Position numbers and translations under genes: made by a program. A stretch of DNA of 64,000 nt from contig JAGXSV010000050.1 in assembly GCA_018333605.1 (NCBI GenBank), forward strand, positions 1 through 64,000. The letters run 5' to 3'. Shown one piece after another: positions 27,382 through 37,538 of the stretch. The notes under the pieces were generated by a model that searched no databases, was not told where the DNA came from, and saw nothing but the letters and a program-made list of their open reading frames with translations. This stretch comes from Hydrogenophaga sp. Its GTDB lineage: Bacteria > Pseudomonadota > Gammaproteobacteria > Burkholderiales > Burkholderiaceae_C. Position 1 is the first letter of the stretch. Each line of letters starts with the position of its first letter.

Positions 27382-27409
27382 GCAATTAAATTGCGTGCAA
27401 TTCAATTGC
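27382..27409. promoter_or_regulatory. Two tandem OhrR operator boxes
   Basis: GCAATTAAATTGC (27382-27394) and GCAATTCAATTGC (27397-27409) are 13-bp dyads 15 bp centre to centre, 18 bp upstream of ohrR. They resemble the OhrR consensus in other genera (TACAATT-N-AATTGTA) with G-C replacing the outer T-A steps. OhrR would repress its own gene and ohr together. Confidence 0.8.
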
Positions 27410-27460
27410 GAATAACCACAGGTCGTGCAAGGCTTCATGGACGCCTTGCGCGGGGTAGGC

Positions 27461-28495
27461 CTAAACCATCAGCGGCTCGTTTTGCATTTCCTCGATCTGC
27501 TCCACCAGCATGTCCACCTGGCCCTGCCAGTAGTCGCGGCTGCCAAACCAGGGGAAGTTGATGGGAAAGGCCGGGTCGTCCCAGCGCCGGGCCAGCCAGG
27601 CGCTGTAGTGAATCAGACGCAGCGTGCGCAAGGGTTCGATCAGGGCCAGCTCGCGCCGGTCGAAAGGGCGGAACTGCTCGTAGCCCTCCACCAGCGCGCT
27701 GAGCTGCTGGGTTTGCTGGCGGCGGTCGCCGCTGAGCAGCATCCACAGGTCTTGCACGGCAGGGCCGGTGCGGGCGTCGTCCAGGTCCACAAAATGGGGG
27801 CCTGCACCCGGCAGGTCGGCCGGCGTCCACAAAATGTTGCCGGGGTGGCAGTCGCCGTGCAGGCGCAGGCGCTGGATGCCACCCTCGCCGCCTGGCACAT
27901 GGGCGCGCAGCACCGGGTGTGCCTCAATCAGCGCCAGTGCCTCTTGCAGGGCCGCAGCCCAGGCGGTTTGCACCTCGGGCGCCACCATGTGGTGCGTGAG
28001 CAGCCAGTCGCGCGGCTCGTGCGCGAAACTGGCCACGTCCAGCGCCGGGCGGGCCTTGAACGGCCGGGCCGCGCCCACCGTGTGGAGGCGCGCCAGAAAC
28101 CGGCCAATCCATTCCAGCACCTCAAAGTCGTCCAGCTCGGGGCGGCGCCCGCCGCGGCGCGGGCTCACCGCAAACGCGAAGCCGCCAAAGTGGTGCAGCG
28201 TGGCGCCGTGCACCACCAGCGGCGGCACCGCGGGTATTTCGGCCGCCACCAACTCGGTGGCAAAGGCGTGCTCTTCGGCAATCTGCGCGTCGCTCCAGCG
28301 CCCGGGCCGGTAAAACTTGGCCACCACCTGGTCGCAGCCGTCAAACGGGGTTTCCAGATGGATCTGGTACACCCGATTTTCAAAGCTGTTGAGCGCGCTC
28401 AGGCGCCCGTCGCCCCACAGGCCGATGCTGGCCAGGGCGTCCTGCACCACGTCGGGTGTGAGGGCTGTGTACGGGTGCAGGTGGGCAGAGGTCAT
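27461..28495 (-). CDS. srkA: Stress-response serine/threonine kinase SrkA (YihE) family
   Basis: The 344-aa kinase-like protein has the aminoglycoside-phosphotransferase/choline-kinase fold: SALNSFENRVYQIHLE (glycine-poor loop), the catalytic HGDCHPGNILW with the base Asp, and the metal-binding FVDLDDARTGPAVQDLWML. In E. coli, SrkA counteracts toxin-linked death under stress; the same role is inferred. It begins at 28495, 57 bp from the divergent methyltransferase. The gene after it on the minus strand is ohrR, so an oxidative-stress neighbourhood is plausible. Between them a 7-bp stem (GCAAGGC/GCCTTGC at 27427-27449) lacks a T-run. Confidence 0.9.
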   Translation of the reverse strand: MTSAHLHPYTALTPDVVQDALASIGLWGDGRLSALNSFENRVYQIHLETPFDGCDQVVAKFYRPGRWSDAQIAEEHAFATELVAAEIPAVPPLVVHGATLHHFGGFAFAVSPRRGGRRPELDDFEVLEWIGRFLARLHTVGAARPFKARPALDVASFAHEPRDWLLTHHMVAPEVQTAWAAALQEALALIEAHPVLRAHVPGGEGGIQRLRLHGDCHPGNILWTPADLPGAGPHFVDLDDARTGPAVQDLWMLLSGDRRQQTQQLSALVEGYEQFRPFDRRELALIEPLRTLRLIHYSAWLARRWDDPAFPINFPWFGSRDYWQGQVDMLVEQIEEMQNEPLMV

Positions 28496-28552
28496 GCGGC
28501 ATTGTCGCCGGACGCGAGGTGCAGATTCAGGGGCCTCGCCTATGATCGGCGC

Positions 28553-29428
28553 ATGTCGAAAGCCGCCGAGAAAAAACGCCCGCCACCCACCCTGCACGAA
28601 CAACTGCCCGAACTGCGCCCCGGCCAGTCGGTTGAGCTGCTCAAAGAGCTGCACATCCTTACCCGCGAGGGCAAGCTCAACCAGGACACGCGGCGCAAGC
28701 TCAAGCAGGTTTACCACCTGGTTCAGTTCATTGAGCCGCTGCTGGCCGAGGTGTTGACGGCCCGGGGCGACGTGACGCTGGCCGATCACGGCGCGGGCAA
28801 GTCCTACCTGGGCTTCATCTTGTACGACCTGTTTTTCAAAGACAAGGCGGTGGGCCACGTGCATGGCGTCGAGTCGCGCGCCGAGCTGGTGGACAAGTCG
28901 CGCGCACTGGCGCAGCGGCTGGGCTTTGCGCGCATGGCCTTTCTGGCTACCACGGTGCAGCAGGCGCTGACCCACCCCGAACTGCCCGCCACCATCGACG
29001 TGGTGACCGCGCTGCACGCCTGTGACACCGCCACCGACGACGCCATTGCCTTTGGCCTGGCCAAGCAGGCGCAGTGCATGGTGCTGGTGCCGTGTTGCCA
29101 GGCCGAGGTGGCCGGCGTGATGCGCCAACACAAGGCGCTGAGCCTGTCGCGCACGCCGCTGGCCGAGCTGTGGCGCCACCCGCTGCACACGCGCGAATTT
29201 GGCAGCCAGATCACCAATGTGTTGCGCTGCCTGCAACTGGAGGCCCATGGCTACAGCGTCACGGTGACCGAGTTGGTGGGTTGGGAGCATTCGATGAAAA
29301 ACGAGCTGATCCTGGCCCGTAGAATGACCGACGACCGGGGTGGCGCACGCGCCCGGTCCCGTGAGCGCCTGTTGCAGGTGCTCGAAACCCTGAATTTGCA
29401 AGAACTCACGCAGCGTTTCGCGGTCTGA
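28553..29428 (+). CDS. SAM-dependent methyltransferase, Methyltransf_32-like
   Basis: The 291-aa protein has a class I methyltransferase core. Motif I reads VTLADHGAGKSYLGFILYDL, the acidic loop after strand two HVHGVESRAELVDKS, motif IV region VVTALHACDTATDDAIAFGL, and VLVPCCQAEV. The N-terminal 60 residues are basic and helical. The D-x-G-x-G-x-S-Y-L-G pattern is shared with the GSTCD/tRNA-methyltransferase-like group, so RNA is a possible substrate. It reads from a short divergent promoter shared with srkA. Substrate uncertain. Confidence 0.8.
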   Translation: MSKAAEKKRPPPTLHEQLPELRPGQSVELLKELHILTREGKLNQDTRRKLKQVYHLVQFIEPLLAEVLTARGDVTLADHGAGKSYLGFILYDLFFKDKAVGHVHGVESRAELVDKSRALAQRLGFARMAFLATTVQQALTHPELPATIDVVTALHACDTATDDAIAFGLAKQAQCMVLVPCCQAEVAGVMRQHKALSLSRTPLAELWRHPLHTREFGSQITNVLRCLQLEAHGYSVTVTELVGWEHSMKNELILARRMTDDRGGARARSRERLLQVLETLNLQELTQRFAV

Positions 29429-29617
29429 CTCCCTCAGCCGCGCAGCGCAGTCAGGCTCGCTGTGGTCTGGCGCTTTTCGTGGCGGCACCGCTGTGCCGCC
29501 GTTGCCCGGTGTTCAAGTCAGCGCATCGCTGATGCCGGTTGGCCTGGTGGCTTTGCCTGCGGCGCGTCCGCAATGCGAAGCCTGTGCATCCAGGCACCCA
29601 CCCAGGAGAACCTGCCC

Positions 29618-30808
29618 ATGGTGACCGACTTCTCTTTCCTCATGCAGACCATGGCCTGGCCGCTGGTGCTGCTGCTGGCCTGGTTTCTGGCCGAGCGCTT
29701 CTACGAGCTGTGGCGCATACCGCGCGTCTCCAGCTACGTGGCGGTGGGCTTGCTGGGTGGCCTGCTGAACCTGCCCGGTCTCACCGGTGACGTGCCCGGC
29801 CTGCCTTTTCTGGCCAACGTGGCACTGTCGCTGGTGCTGTTCGAGCTGGGCTACCGCATCAACCTGCGCTGGTTTCGCCACAACCCGTGGGTGTTGTTGC
29901 TCGGGGTGGTCGAATCCTCCGTCACCTTTGGCCTGATCTACGCCGTGACCGGCTGGTTTGACTTGGCGGTGGACGTGCGCCTGATCATCGCGGCGCTGTG
30001 CATATCGGCCTCGCCGGCCGGCATTGTGAGGGTGGCCAACGAGCTGCGCAGCGCCGGCCAGGTCACCGAGCGCGTGTTGCACCTGTGTGCCATCAACTGC
30101 CTCATGTCGGTGCTGGCGCTCAAGCTGGTGGTCGGCTACTGGTACCTCAGCACCTCGGGTGACCTGGTGCTGGCGGCCTTTGGCAGCATCCACGTGCTGG
30201 CCACATCGGTGGCGGTGGGTGCCTTGCTGGGGGTGGCGGTGCCCTGGCTGCTGCGCCAGCGCGGCTCGCACGAGCGCAGTGTCACCGTGGTGTTTGCCCT
30301 GGCGGTGCTGCTGCTGACCACCATGTCGTATGGCTTGAAACTGTCGCCCTTGCTGGCGGCGCTCACCTTCGGCATCGTGGCACGGGAGCGCCGCGTGCAC
30401 CTGACCAACGCGCAGCGCGACTTTGGCACCGCCGGGGACCTGCTCTCGGTGTTTTTGTTTGTCTACATCGCCTCGCTGCTGAACTGGGCCGATGTGGGCA
30501 CCGGTGCGCTGCTCGGTGCGCTGCTCATTGCGGTGCGCGCTGTGTCCAAGGTGGGTTGCAGCCTGGCGGCGGCGCGGTTGTCGGGCATTACCGAGCGCAA
30601 AGGCTTGCTGACCGGTCTGGCACTCACACCCATGTCGGCGTTTGCCATTTTGTTGCTGGAACAAAGCCGTATTTACGGCTTCGCCCCGGCGGTGCAGGTG
30701 CTCTCGGCCATGGCCGGCATGATGCTGGTGCAAGAGCTGCTGGGCCCGCTGGTGACCCAGCGCGCCCTGATGGCGGCCCAAGAGACCCATGTGACAAAGG
30801 AGGGCTGA
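29618..30808 (+). CDS. Cation:proton antiporter (CPA2, Kef/Na_H_Exchanger type)
   Basis: The 396-aa inner-membrane protein has about 12 hydrophobic segments, including the front PLVLLLAWFLAERFYELWRI-type helix and the SYVAVGLLGGLLN segment typical of KefB/C membrane domains. A negatively charged functional helix is seen as NVALSLVLFELGYRI. There is no C-terminal TrkA-N domain, so it is a short family member. Exchange of Na+ or K+ for H+ is expected. It begins behind AGGAG and ends 3 bp before the ybdK gene, so the two are translated together. Confidence 0.83.
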   Translation: MVTDFSFLMQTMAWPLVLLLAWFLAERFYELWRIPRVSSYVAVGLLGGLLNLPGLTGDVPGLPFLANVALSLVLFELGYRINLRWFRHNPWVLLLGVVESSVTFGLIYAVTGWFDLAVDVRLIIAALCISASPAGIVRVANELRSAGQVTERVLHLCAINCLMSVLALKLVVGYWYLSTSGDLVLAAFGSIHVLATSVAVGALLGVAVPWLLRQRGSHERSVTVVFALAVLLLTTMSYGLKLSPLLAALTFGIVARERRVHLTNAQRDFGTAGDLLSVFLFVYIASLLNWADVGTGALLGALLIAVRAVSKVGCSLAAARLSGITERKGLLTGLALTPMSAFAILLLEQSRIYGFAPAVQVLSAMAGMMLVQELLGPLVTQRALMAAQETHVTKEG

Positions 30809-30811
30809 GCC

Positions 30812-31939
30812 ATGCCACTGGAAACATTCAAAGCCTCGAAATCGCTCACCATGGGCGTTGAGCTGGAACTGCAGCTCGTCAACACCTACGACATGGACCT
30901 GTCCAGCAGCGCCAACGACCTGCTGGAGTTGTTGCGGCGCAAGCCCTTCCCCGGCGTGGTCACGCCCGAGATGACGCAGAGCATGATCGAAATTGCCACC
31001 GACATCCAGACCGAACACGGCCCGCTGCTGGGCCAGCTGCGCGAGATTCGCGACACGCTGGTGAAGGCCGGCGACCGGCTCAACATTGAACTTGCGGGCG
31101 GCGGCACACACCCGTTTCAGCGCTGGTTTGAGCAGCGTATTTTCTCCAAGCCGCGGTTTCAAGAGCTGTCGGGCCTGTACGGTTATCTGGCCAAGCAGTT
31201 CACCGTGTTTGGCCAGCACGTGCACATTGGCTGCGCCAGTCCCGACGAAGCCTTGTTTTTGCTCCATTCGCTCAACCGCTACGTGCCGCACTTCATTGCG
31301 CTGTCGGCCTCCTCGCCCTTTTCGCAGGGCGTGGACACGCTGTTTGACTCGGCCCGCCTGAACTCGGTGTTTGCCTTCCCCTTGAGCGGTCGCGCGCCCT
31401 TCATGCTCAGCTGGGAAGCGTTTGCGAAGGTGTACTTCACCAAAATGGAGTCCACCGGCGTGGTGAAGTCCATGAAAGACTTTTACTGGGACATCCGGCC
31501 CAAGCCGGAGTACGGCACCATTGAGCTGCGCGTGTGCGACACGCCGCTGACTGTGGAGCGCGCCGCTGGTCTTGCCTGTTACCTGCAGGCGCTGTGCCGC
31601 CATTTGCTGGAACGCAGCGAACCACCGCCCGAAGAAGACGACTACCTCGTCTACACCTACAACCGCTTCCAGGCCTGCCGCTTCGGCCTCGACGGCATGA
31701 TGGTCAACCCCAAGACGCGGGAGCAGATCAGCATCCGGGAAGACATTCTGTCCACCCTGCGCCAATTGAGCCCCCACGCGGACGCCTTGAACTCGCAGGC
31801 AGCGCTGGACGAGATAGAGCGCACCGCCGCGCGCGAGGGCAACCACGCCAGCTACCTGCGCAAGCAGTTTGCAAAGGGTGGCAGCGTGGAAGGGGTGGTG
31901 CGCGCCAGCGTGGAGGCCTTGCGCAGCGGGCCGGTTTGA
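30812..31939 (+). CDS. YbdK-family carboxylate-amine ligase (glutamate-cysteine ligase GCS2 type)
   Basis: The 375-aa protein starts [11 protein letters not shown], the metal-binding opening of the GCS2 fold, and keeps [48 protein letters not shown] and [13 protein letters not shown]. YbdK of E. coli has weak gamma-glutamylcysteine ligase activity; the physiological substrate is not known. The 3-bp gap after an antiporter gene suggests a joint function, perhaps thiol or ion stress. Length matches the family (about 370-380). Confidence 0.88.
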   Translation: MPLETFKASKSLTMGVELELQLVNTYDMDLSSSANDLLELLRRKPFPGVVTPEMTQSMIEIATDIQTEHGPLLGQLREIRDTLVKAGDRLNIELAGGGTHPFQRWFEQRIFSKPRFQELSGLYGYLAKQFTVFGQHVHIGCASPDEALFLLHSLNRYVPHFIALSASSPFSQGVDTLFDSARLNSVFAFPLSGRAPFMLSWEAFAKVYFTKMESTGVVKSMKDFYWDIRPKPEYGTIELRVCDTPLTVERAAGLACYLQALCRHLLERSEPPPEEDDYLVYTYNRFQACRFGLDGMMVNPKTREQISIREDILSTLRQLSPHADALNSQAALDEIERTAAREGNHASYLRKQFAKGGSVEGVVRASVEALRSGPV

Positions 31940-31977
31940 GCACGCGCCGCGTTGTCTGCCCCAGGCGCGGCGTGACT

Positions 31978-32808
31978 TCAGCGAGCGAACCGCTTTCGCG
32001 TCAGCGCCAGGGCCAGCCAGAAGGCGGCTCCTGTGTAAAAGATGAGCACCCCGGCATGCAGCCACGGCTTGTCTGGCCATTGGTCCATGAACAAAGGGCG
32101 CACCAGCTCCACCGCATTCGTCAGCGGCAGCCAGTCTGAAATGGCCCGCACCACACCCGGCAGTTGCTCTCGCGGAAAGAACACCCCCGATAGAAACATC
32201 ATGGGCGTGAGGAACAGCGTGAAGTAGTAGGTGAAAAAGTCGTAGCCCTTGGCCAGGGCGTTGAACACCAGCGCAATGCACGAAAACGTGACGCCCACGC
32301 CCAGCAGCACCGCCCAGGCCAGCAGCAACTTGGGTGAATGGCTGATGCCCAGCGCCAGCATCACGACCATGATGGCCGTGACCGAAAACAGCGCCTTGAA
32401 ACCGGCCCACAGCATCTCTGCCAACACCACGTCGTCCAGGCTCACCGGCGCGTTCATGATGCCGTCCCAGGTTTTCTGCACGTGCATGCGTGAAAACGCC
32501 GAATACAGCGCTTCAAAGCTCGCCGCGTTCATGGCGCTCATGCAAATGCTGCCACTGGCCAGGAACAAGATGTAAGGCACCGCCACTGCGCCTTGCGGCG
32601 TGTTGACGGTGACTTGCCCCACCAGCGCGCCCATGCCGTAGCCAAACGCCACCAGCCACATCAGCGGCTCGGCGATGTTGCCCACCAGGCTGGGCACGGC
32701 CAGCTTTTTCCACACCAGCCAATTGCGCAGAAACACCGGCCACCAGCGTGCCGAGAGGCGCGGTCGCGCCCAATGAGACAAGGGTGCAGGCACCGCAGGG
32801 GTTTCCAT
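31978..32808 (-). CDS. ABC-2 type transporter permease, NodJ family
   Basis: The 276-aa membrane protein has six hydrophobic segments: WKKLAVPSLVGNIAEPLMWLVAFGYGMG early, PYILFLASGSICMSAMNAASFEALYSAF, and FTYYFTLFLTPMMFLSGVFFP late, a pattern of the NodJ-type exporter subunit. It couples to the NodI-type ATPase encoded immediately upstream (one base between the stop and the ATG). In Burkholderiales such pairs occur outside symbiosis, so nodulation-factor export should not be assumed; lipid or glycan export is a general guess. Confidence 0.85.
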   Translation of the reverse strand: METPAVPAPLSHWARPRLSARWWPVFLRNWLVWKKLAVPSLVGNIAEPLMWLVAFGYGMGALVGQVTVNTPQGAVAVPYILFLASGSICMSAMNAASFEALYSAFSRMHVQKTWDGIMNAPVSLDDVVLAEMLWAGFKALFSVTAIMVVMLALGISHSPKLLLAWAVLLGVGVTFSCIALVFNALAKGYDFFTYYFTLFLTPMMFLSGVFFPREQLPGVVRAISDWLPLTNAVELVRPLFMDQWPDKPWLHAGVLIFYTGAAFWLALALTRKRFAR

Positions 32809-32809
32809 G

Positions 32810-33793
32810 TCAACCTTCCTCCCGGATCTGTCGGCCGGTCAATTTCAAAAACAGGTCTTCCAGGTTGGCCGGCCGGTGCAGGGTGCGCAGTTGGGGCTGA
32901 TCGCTCAGCGCGCCCAGCAGCGGGCGGGCCTGTGCGGTGTAGAAAAACACGGTTTCGCCGCTCACCTCCACGCGCGCGGCCAGGGCGCGCACGCTGGCGT
33001 GCGCCTCGTCCCGGGCCAGCGCCAGCGCGCCGTGGCCATACACCTCCACCACGTCGGGCTCCAGGTGCTGTGCAATCAGCTCGCGCGGGCGCCCCTCGGC
33101 AATCTTGCGGCCGTGGTCCAGCACCAGCAGGCGCGAACACAGTCGTTCGGCCTCGTCCATGAAGTGCGTGGTCAGCAAAATGCTCTTGCCCTGTTGCAGC
33201 AGCAACTGCAGGCGCTCCCACATCAGGTGGCGCGCCTGCGGGTCCAGTCCGGTGGTGGGCTCGTCCAGCATCAGCAGTTTGGGGTCGTTCACCAGCGCCC
33301 GCGCCAGGCTCAGCCGGCGCTTCATGCCGCCGGAGAGTTCGCCGGGCTTGGCATCGGCCTTGTGTGAGAGCGCGGCAAATTCGAGCAGCTGCGGGATGCG
33401 CGGGCGAATCTGTGCGGCGCTCATGCCGAAGTAGCGGCCATACACCAGCAGGTTTTCAGCGCACGAAAAGTCCGGGTCCAGCGTGTCCATCTGGCTCACC
33501 ACGCCCAGTTGCGCCTTGATGGCCAGCGCATCGCGCGGCATGTCCAGCCCAAAGGCCGTGATCTGCCCGGCATCGGGCGCCGTCAGCCCCAGACACATGC
33601 GGATCGTGGTGGTCTTGCCCGCGCCATTGGGCCCGATCACACCCAGACACTCTCCCGGGGCGATGCTGAACGACAAATCGTCCACCACCGTGGCATCGCC
33701 GTAGCGCTTGACGAGGTGCTGGCAGGTGAATAGAGGGGCTGTCACGGGGATCTGGGTGCGGTTGTGGGGTGGGCCGATTATGGCCAGAGGCAT
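32810..33793 (-). CDS. ABC transporter ATP-binding protein, NodI family
   Basis: The 327-aa exporter ATPase shows Walker [12 protein letters not shown], signature [16 protein letters not shown], Walker [14 protein letters not shown] and a switch [12 protein letters not shown]. The C-terminal half is the extra domain typical of DrrA/NodI proteins. The start is uncertain: ATG 33793 gives an extended N-terminus, while a GTG near 33747 would begin V-T-A-P-L as in other NodI proteins; neither has a clear ribosome-binding site. It is the first gene of the two-gene exporter unit and diverges from a lipoprotein gene 55 bp away. Confidence 0.88.
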   Translation of the reverse strand: MPLAIIGPPHNRTQIPVTAPLFTCQHLVKRYGDATVVDDLSFSIAPGECLGVIGPNGAGKTTTIRMCLGLTAPDAGQITAFGLDMPRDALAIKAQLGVVSQMDTLDPDFSCAENLLVYGRYFGMSAAQIRPRIPQLLEFAALSHKADAKPGELSGGMKRRLSLARALVNDPKLLMLDEPTTGLDPQARHLMWERLQLLLQQGKSILLTTHFMDEAERLCSRLLVLDHGRKIAEGRPRELIAQHLEPDVVEVYGHGALALARDEAHASVRALAARVEVSGETVFFYTAQARPLLGALSDQPQLRTLHRPANLEDLFLKLTGRQIREEG

Positions 33794-33848
33794 TGCAACT
33801 AGAATCGGTTCGCCCGCCTGGGCTGAAACAATCAGAGAGGAAAAAAAT

Positions 33849-34799
33849 ATGTTGAAACGTTTGTGTCTGGCCTTCACGGTGAGCACGGGCTTGCTTCTGG
33901 CCGCTTGCGGTGGTGGCGGTGGTGACGCGCCTGCCGTGACCGCTGTTCCGTTGTCGATCACGAATTACGACGACACAGCCATGGTGGTGGCTGCCAGCGT
34001 CGCGGGCAGTGTATCGGTGTACGAGAATTTTGTAGGTTCCTCCGCTGGTGCCGCTGAAAACGAGCCCACTTCGTCCTACAGCGCGCTGGGTTCGGGCAAG
34101 GTCGACGCGATTGCCCGTTTCGCGCTGGATCGGGTGTTGTCGGGTCAAACGAGCAAGCTCAAGTCGGCGGCCGTGGAGACCGGTTCAGATGCCTGTCCCT
34201 ATGGCGGCACGTTGTCGTTCAGTTTCAACGACGCAGACAACAACAGGGTGGAATCGGCGGGCGACTCGTTGACGTTGGATGCCAGCAATTGTGTCGTGGA
34301 GTCCGGGCAGCCGCCGGTCAATGGTCGTCTGAAGATCACCATCAACTCGCTCAATATCGATGCCAATGGATCCCTTGTCAGCGCCTCTCTGACCCTGGCG
34401 TTCACCAACTTCAGCAGCGATGGATTCGTGCTGAATGGATCTGTCACGGTGTCTGCCAGCCCCACCACTTTGACGCTTGCGTACAGCAATTTTTCGGGCA
34501 GCTACAAGGGCGACAACCTGACGTACAACTTCTCCGTGGTCCAGCAAGTGAACGTGTACCCGAACACCCTCGCGGTCAATGGAAGCATCGTGATCAATGG
34601 CAGTTCCTACGAGTTGTCGACCCCAGTGGTCATCCGACTGGGCAACGTATCGCCGGAAGCCGGTGTCTTGCGCATTGCCGACAGGTCCGGTAACCGCGTC
34701 GATGTGGTGATGTCCAACTCGGGTTTTGTGTCCAACCTGTACCTGTCTGGGGATGAGGTGGTGGATGACAGCACCCCGCACCTTTGGTCGGAGCTGTAA
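33849..34799 (+). CDS. Hypothetical lipoprotein (316 aa)
   Basis: Not recognised. The signal peptide ends in the lipobox L-L-A-A-C followed by GGGGG, so the protein is probably anchored in the outer membrane or periplasm. The mature sequence is Ser/Asn/Thr-rich with many alternating hydrophobic residues ([21 protein letters not shown]), suggesting beta-structure, and has two Cys (S-D-A-C-P-Y and S-N-C-V-V) that could form a disulfide. AGAGAGG precedes the ATG. A strong terminator follows, so it is monocistronic. It diverges from the NodI-type exporter. Confidence 0.75.
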   Translation: MLKRLCLAFTVSTGLLLAACGGGGGDAPAVTAVPLSITNYDDTAMVVAASVAGSVSVYENFVGSSAGAAENEPTSSYSALGSGKVDAIARFALDRVLSGQTSKLKSAAVETGSDACPYGGTLSFSFNDADNNRVESAGDSLTLDASNCVVESGQPPVNGRLKITINSLNIDANGSLVSASLTLAFTNFSSDGFVLNGSVTVSASPTTLTLAYSNFSGSYKGDNLTYNFSVVQQVNVYPNTLAVNGSIVINGSSYELSTPVVIRLGNVSPEAGVLRIADRSGNRVDVVMSNSGFVSNLYLSGDEVVDDSTPHLWSEL

Positions 34800-34809
34800 A
34801 TCCCAGCCC

Positions 34810-34838
34810 AAAAAAACCGCCTCAGGGCGGTTTTTTTT
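34810..34838. terminator. Bidirectional rho-independent terminator after the lipoprotein gene
   Basis: ACCGCC pairs with GGCGGT around TCAG, flanked by seven A on the left and eight T on the right. It ends the lipoprotein message before psd. Confidence 0.93.
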
Positions 34839-34915
34839 GGACAGATCACCGGCAGCGAAAGTGCCTGAACCTCCTGGGGATAATCATGGGTATCTTCTGA
34901 CTCCATCATCCCTCC

Positions 34916-35797
34916 ATGCCGTTCTCCGTTTTCCTCCAATACCTCCTGCCCAAGCGCGCGCTGACCGAGTTTGCCGGTCGGTGCGCCAATTCGCGGGCTT
35001 CGTGGTGGGTGCGCCATGTCATTCCCTGGTTCATTCGGCGCTACGGCGTCAACATGGCCGAGGCCGCCAATCCGGACCCGCGCAGCTACGCCACGTTCAA
35101 CGAATTTTTCACCCGCTCGCTCAAGCCTGGTGTGCGCCCCCTGGCGCGTGCCGACTTTGTGTGTCCGGTGGATGGCGCGATCAGCCAGTACGGTCCGATT
35201 CAGCGCGACCAGATCTTTCAGGCCAAGGGCCACCACTACAGCACGCGGGCGCTGGTGGGTGGTGATGCCGAACTGGCGGCGCAGTTTGACGACGGGGCGT
35301 TTGCCACCATTTACCTGAGCCCCAAGGACTACCACCGCATCCACATGCCGGCCGCCGCGCGTCTGCGCCGCATGATTCATGTGCCCGGCGACCTGTTCTC
35401 GGTGAACCCGGCCACGGCGCAAGGCGTACCGGGCTTGTTTGCTCGCAACGAGCGCGTGGTGTGCGTGTTTGATGCGCCCCACGGTGGCCGTGGCGGCCAG
35501 GACACCCGACCGTTCGTGCTGGTGCTGGTGGGCGCCACCATCGTGGGCAGCATGGCCACGGCATGGCATGGCGTGGTGAACCCGCCCCGCCCTGGCAAGG
35601 TGCGCGAATGGACCTACGACGAGCCGGCGCTGCAGTTGCAACGCGGTGAAGAAATGGGTACCTTTTTGCTGGGTTCCACGGTGGTCATGCTCTGGCCCAA
35701 AAACACCATCGACTTCAACCCGCAGTGGGCCGCAGGGCAGGGCGTGCGCATGGGCGAGGCCATGGGCCAGGCGCTTTCTGCCACGCGACCCCACTGA
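34916..35797 (+). CDS. psd: Phosphatidylserine decarboxylase proenzyme
   Basis: The 293-aa protein makes phosphatidylethanolamine from phosphatidylserine at the inner membrane. It self-cleaves at the LGST motif, seen here as LLGSTVVMLW with Gly253-Ser254; Ser254 becomes the pyruvoyl cofactor of the small alpha chain. Other family elements are TFNEFFTRSLKPGVRPL, PVDGAISQYG and YLSPKDYHRIHMPA. Length and order match type I bacterial Psd. It is followed by purT after 24 bp, so they may be co-transcribed. Confidence 0.96.
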   Translation: MPFSVFLQYLLPKRALTEFAGRCANSRASWWVRHVIPWFIRRYGVNMAEAANPDPRSYATFNEFFTRSLKPGVRPLARADFVCPVDGAISQYGPIQRDQIFQAKGHHYSTRALVGGDAELAAQFDDGAFATIYLSPKDYHRIHMPAAARLRRMIHVPGDLFSVNPATAQGVPGLFARNERVVCVFDAPHGGRGGQDTRPFVLVLVGATIVGSMATAWHGVVNPPRPGKVREWTYDEPALQLQRGEEMGTFLLGSTVVMLWPKNTIDFNPQWAAGQGVRMGEAMGQALSATRPH

Positions 35798-35821
35798 CAT
35801 TTTTAATTGCAAGGCATCACC

Positions 35822-37048
35822 ATGACCACCCTCGGTACCCCTCTGTCTCCCTCGGCCACCCGGGTCATGTTGCTGGGCTCCGGCGAACTGGGCAAGGAAG
35901 TGTTGATTGCCCTGCAGCGCCTGGGTGTGGAGACCATCGCGGTAGACCGCTACGACAACGCGCCGGGCCAGCAGGTGGCCCACCATGCGCGCACCATCAC
36001 CATGAGCGACCCGGCGCAACTGCAAGCCTTGGTTGAGGCTGAGCGCCCGCACCTGGTGGTGCCCGAAATTGAAGCGATTGCCACGCCGGTGCTGCAAGCG
36101 CTGGAAGCGGCTGGCGTGGTGCGCGTGGTGCCCACGGCGCGAGCGGCGCGCCTGACGATGGACCGTGAGGGTATTCGCCGACTGGCCGCTGAAACGCTGG
36201 GTTTGCCCACCAGCCCGTACCAGTTTTGCGATTCGCTGGCCGAACTGCAAGCCGCCATTGACGCGGGCATTGGCTACCCCTGCATCGTCAAGCCGGTCAT
36301 GAGCAGCAGCGGCAAAGGCCAGAGCAAGATCGACGGCCCGGCCGATGTGCAAACCGCCTGGGACTACGCCATGGCCGGCGGCCGGGTGGGGCCGGGCCGC
36401 ATCATCGTGGAAGGCTTCATTGACTTCGACTACGAAATCACCCAGCTGACCGTGCGGGCCATGGGGGCCGACGGGCAGATTGAAACGCATTTTTGCGACC
36501 CCATTGGCCATGTGCAGGTGAGCGGTGACTACGTGGAAAGCTGGCAGCCGCACCCCATGACACCGGCCGCGCTGGCCGAGTCGCGCCGCATTGCCAAGGC
36601 GGTGACGGACGATCTGGGCATGGGGCACGATGGCCAGCCATCGGGCCTGGGCCTGTATGGCGTGGAGCTGTTTGTGAAGGGCGACCAGGTGTGGTTCAGC
36701 GAAGTGAGTCCGCGCCCGCACGACACCGGCATGGTGACCATGATCACCCAGTGGCAAAACGAATTTGAGTTGCATGCCCGCGCCATTTTGGGTTTGCCGG
36801 TGAGCACCACGCTCAAGAGCCCGGGCGCCAGCGCGGTCATCTACGGCGGTGTGGACGCGCACGGCATCGTGTTTGACGGCGTGGACGACGCCTTGCGCGT
36901 GCCCAACAGCGAGGTGCGCCTGTTTGGCAAACCCGAGAGCTTTACCAAGCGCCGCATGGGGGTGGCGCTGGTGCATGACGCCGATGTGGACGTGGCGCGC
37001 ACGCAGGCCAAGCTGGCCGCCAGCAAGGTCAAGCCGCGCAAAGCCTGA
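35822..37048 (+). CDS. purT: Formate-dependent phosphoribosylglycinamide formyltransferase (PurT)
   Basis: The 408-aa ATP-grasp ligase makes N-formyl-GAR from formate, ATP and GAR in purine synthesis. It opens with [20 protein letters not shown], has the ATP-grasp loop [19 protein letters not shown] at about 153-171, the GYD-type [16 protein letters not shown] and the C-terminal VRLFGKPES. Length agrees with E. coli PurT (392). The start at 35822 is preferred over an upstream codon at 35807. It converges on the molybdenum hydroxylase genes with a 6-bp gap. Confidence 0.96.
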   Translation: MTTLGTPLSPSATRVMLLGSGELGKEVLIALQRLGVETIAVDRYDNAPGQQVAHHARTITMSDPAQLQALVEAERPHLVVPEIEAIATPVLQALEAAGVVRVVPTARAARLTMDREGIRRLAAETLGLPTSPYQFCDSLAELQAAIDAGIGYPCIVKPVMSSSGKGQSKIDGPADVQTAWDYAMAGGRVGPGRIIVEGFIDFDYEITQLTVRAMGADGQIETHFCDPIGHVQVSGDYVESWQPHPMTPAALAESRRIAKAVTDDLGMGHDGQPSGLGLYGVELFVKGDQVWFSEVSPRPHDTGMVTMITQWQNEFELHARAILGLPVSTTLKSPGASAVIYGGVDAHGIVFDGVDDALRVPNSEVRLFGKPESFTKRRMGVALVHDADVDVARTQAKLAASKVKPRKA

Positions 37049-37054
37049 CGCGGC

Positions 37055-37510
37055 TCAGGCTTTGCGCCCCGCCGCCTGGTGGATGGCCGCCCGCACCCGC
37101 GGGTAGGTGCCGCAGCGGCAGATGATGCCGCTCATGGCTTCATCAATCTGCTCGTCGGTGGGTTGCGGGTGGACGGTGAGCAGGGCGTGGGCTTGCATGA
37201 TCTGGCCGCTTTGACAGTAGCCGCACTGCACCACGTCCAGCGCGGTCCAGGCCGCGCGCAGCGCGTCGGCCACCGGGCCTTGCAGCCCTTCAATGGTGGT
37301 GACCGACTTGCCCGCCGCGCTGCCCAGTGGCGTCACGCACGAGCGGGTGGGCACGCCGTCCAGGTGCACGGTGCAGGCGCCACACAGCGCCATGCCGCAG
37401 CCAAATTTGGTGCCCGTGAGCTGCAGCTCGGCGCGCAGCACCCACAGCAAAGGCGCATCGGGTTCGACATCCACCTGGGTGGGCTGGCCGTTGAGTTGAA
37501 TCGGGGTCAT
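37055..37510 (-). CDS. (2Fe-2S) subunit of a xanthine-oxidase-family hydroxylase (isoquinoline 1-oxidoreductase alpha type)
   Basis: The 151-aa protein has the two iron-sulfur clusters of this subunit: a plant-ferredoxin-type set ([16 protein letters not shown]) and the C-terminal alpha-helical set ([11 protein letters not shown] and [12 protein letters not shown]). It passes electrons from the molybdenum subunit to an acceptor. The start at 37510 follows the large-subunit stop by 28 bp. There is no FAD subunit or cytochrome c gene next to it, so the final acceptor is unknown. Confidence 0.92.
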   Translation of the reverse strand: MTPIQLNGQPTQVDVEPDAPLLWVLRAELQLTGTKFGCGMALCGACTVHLDGVPTRSCVTPLGSAAGKSVTTIEGLQGPVADALRAAWTALDVVQCGYCQSGQIMQAHALLTVHPQPTDEQIDEAMSGIICRCGTYPRVRAAIHQAAGRKA

Positions 37511-37538
37511 GGTGGGATTTTGGTGGGCGGGGACGTGT

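Noticed and set aside
28496-29488. Upstream extension of the srkA frame
   Set aside because: Opposes the methyltransferase gene; the SrkA start at 28495 gives the normal N-terminus.
29513-32410. 965-codon minus-strand ORF opposite the antiporter and ybdK genes
   Set aside because: His/Gln/Gly-rich shadow of the high-GC coding strand; both plus-strand genes have proper ribosome-binding sites and motifs.
34607-36976. 789-codon minus-strand ORF opposite psd and purT
   Set aside because: Antisense shadow; psd and purT are clear on the plus strand.
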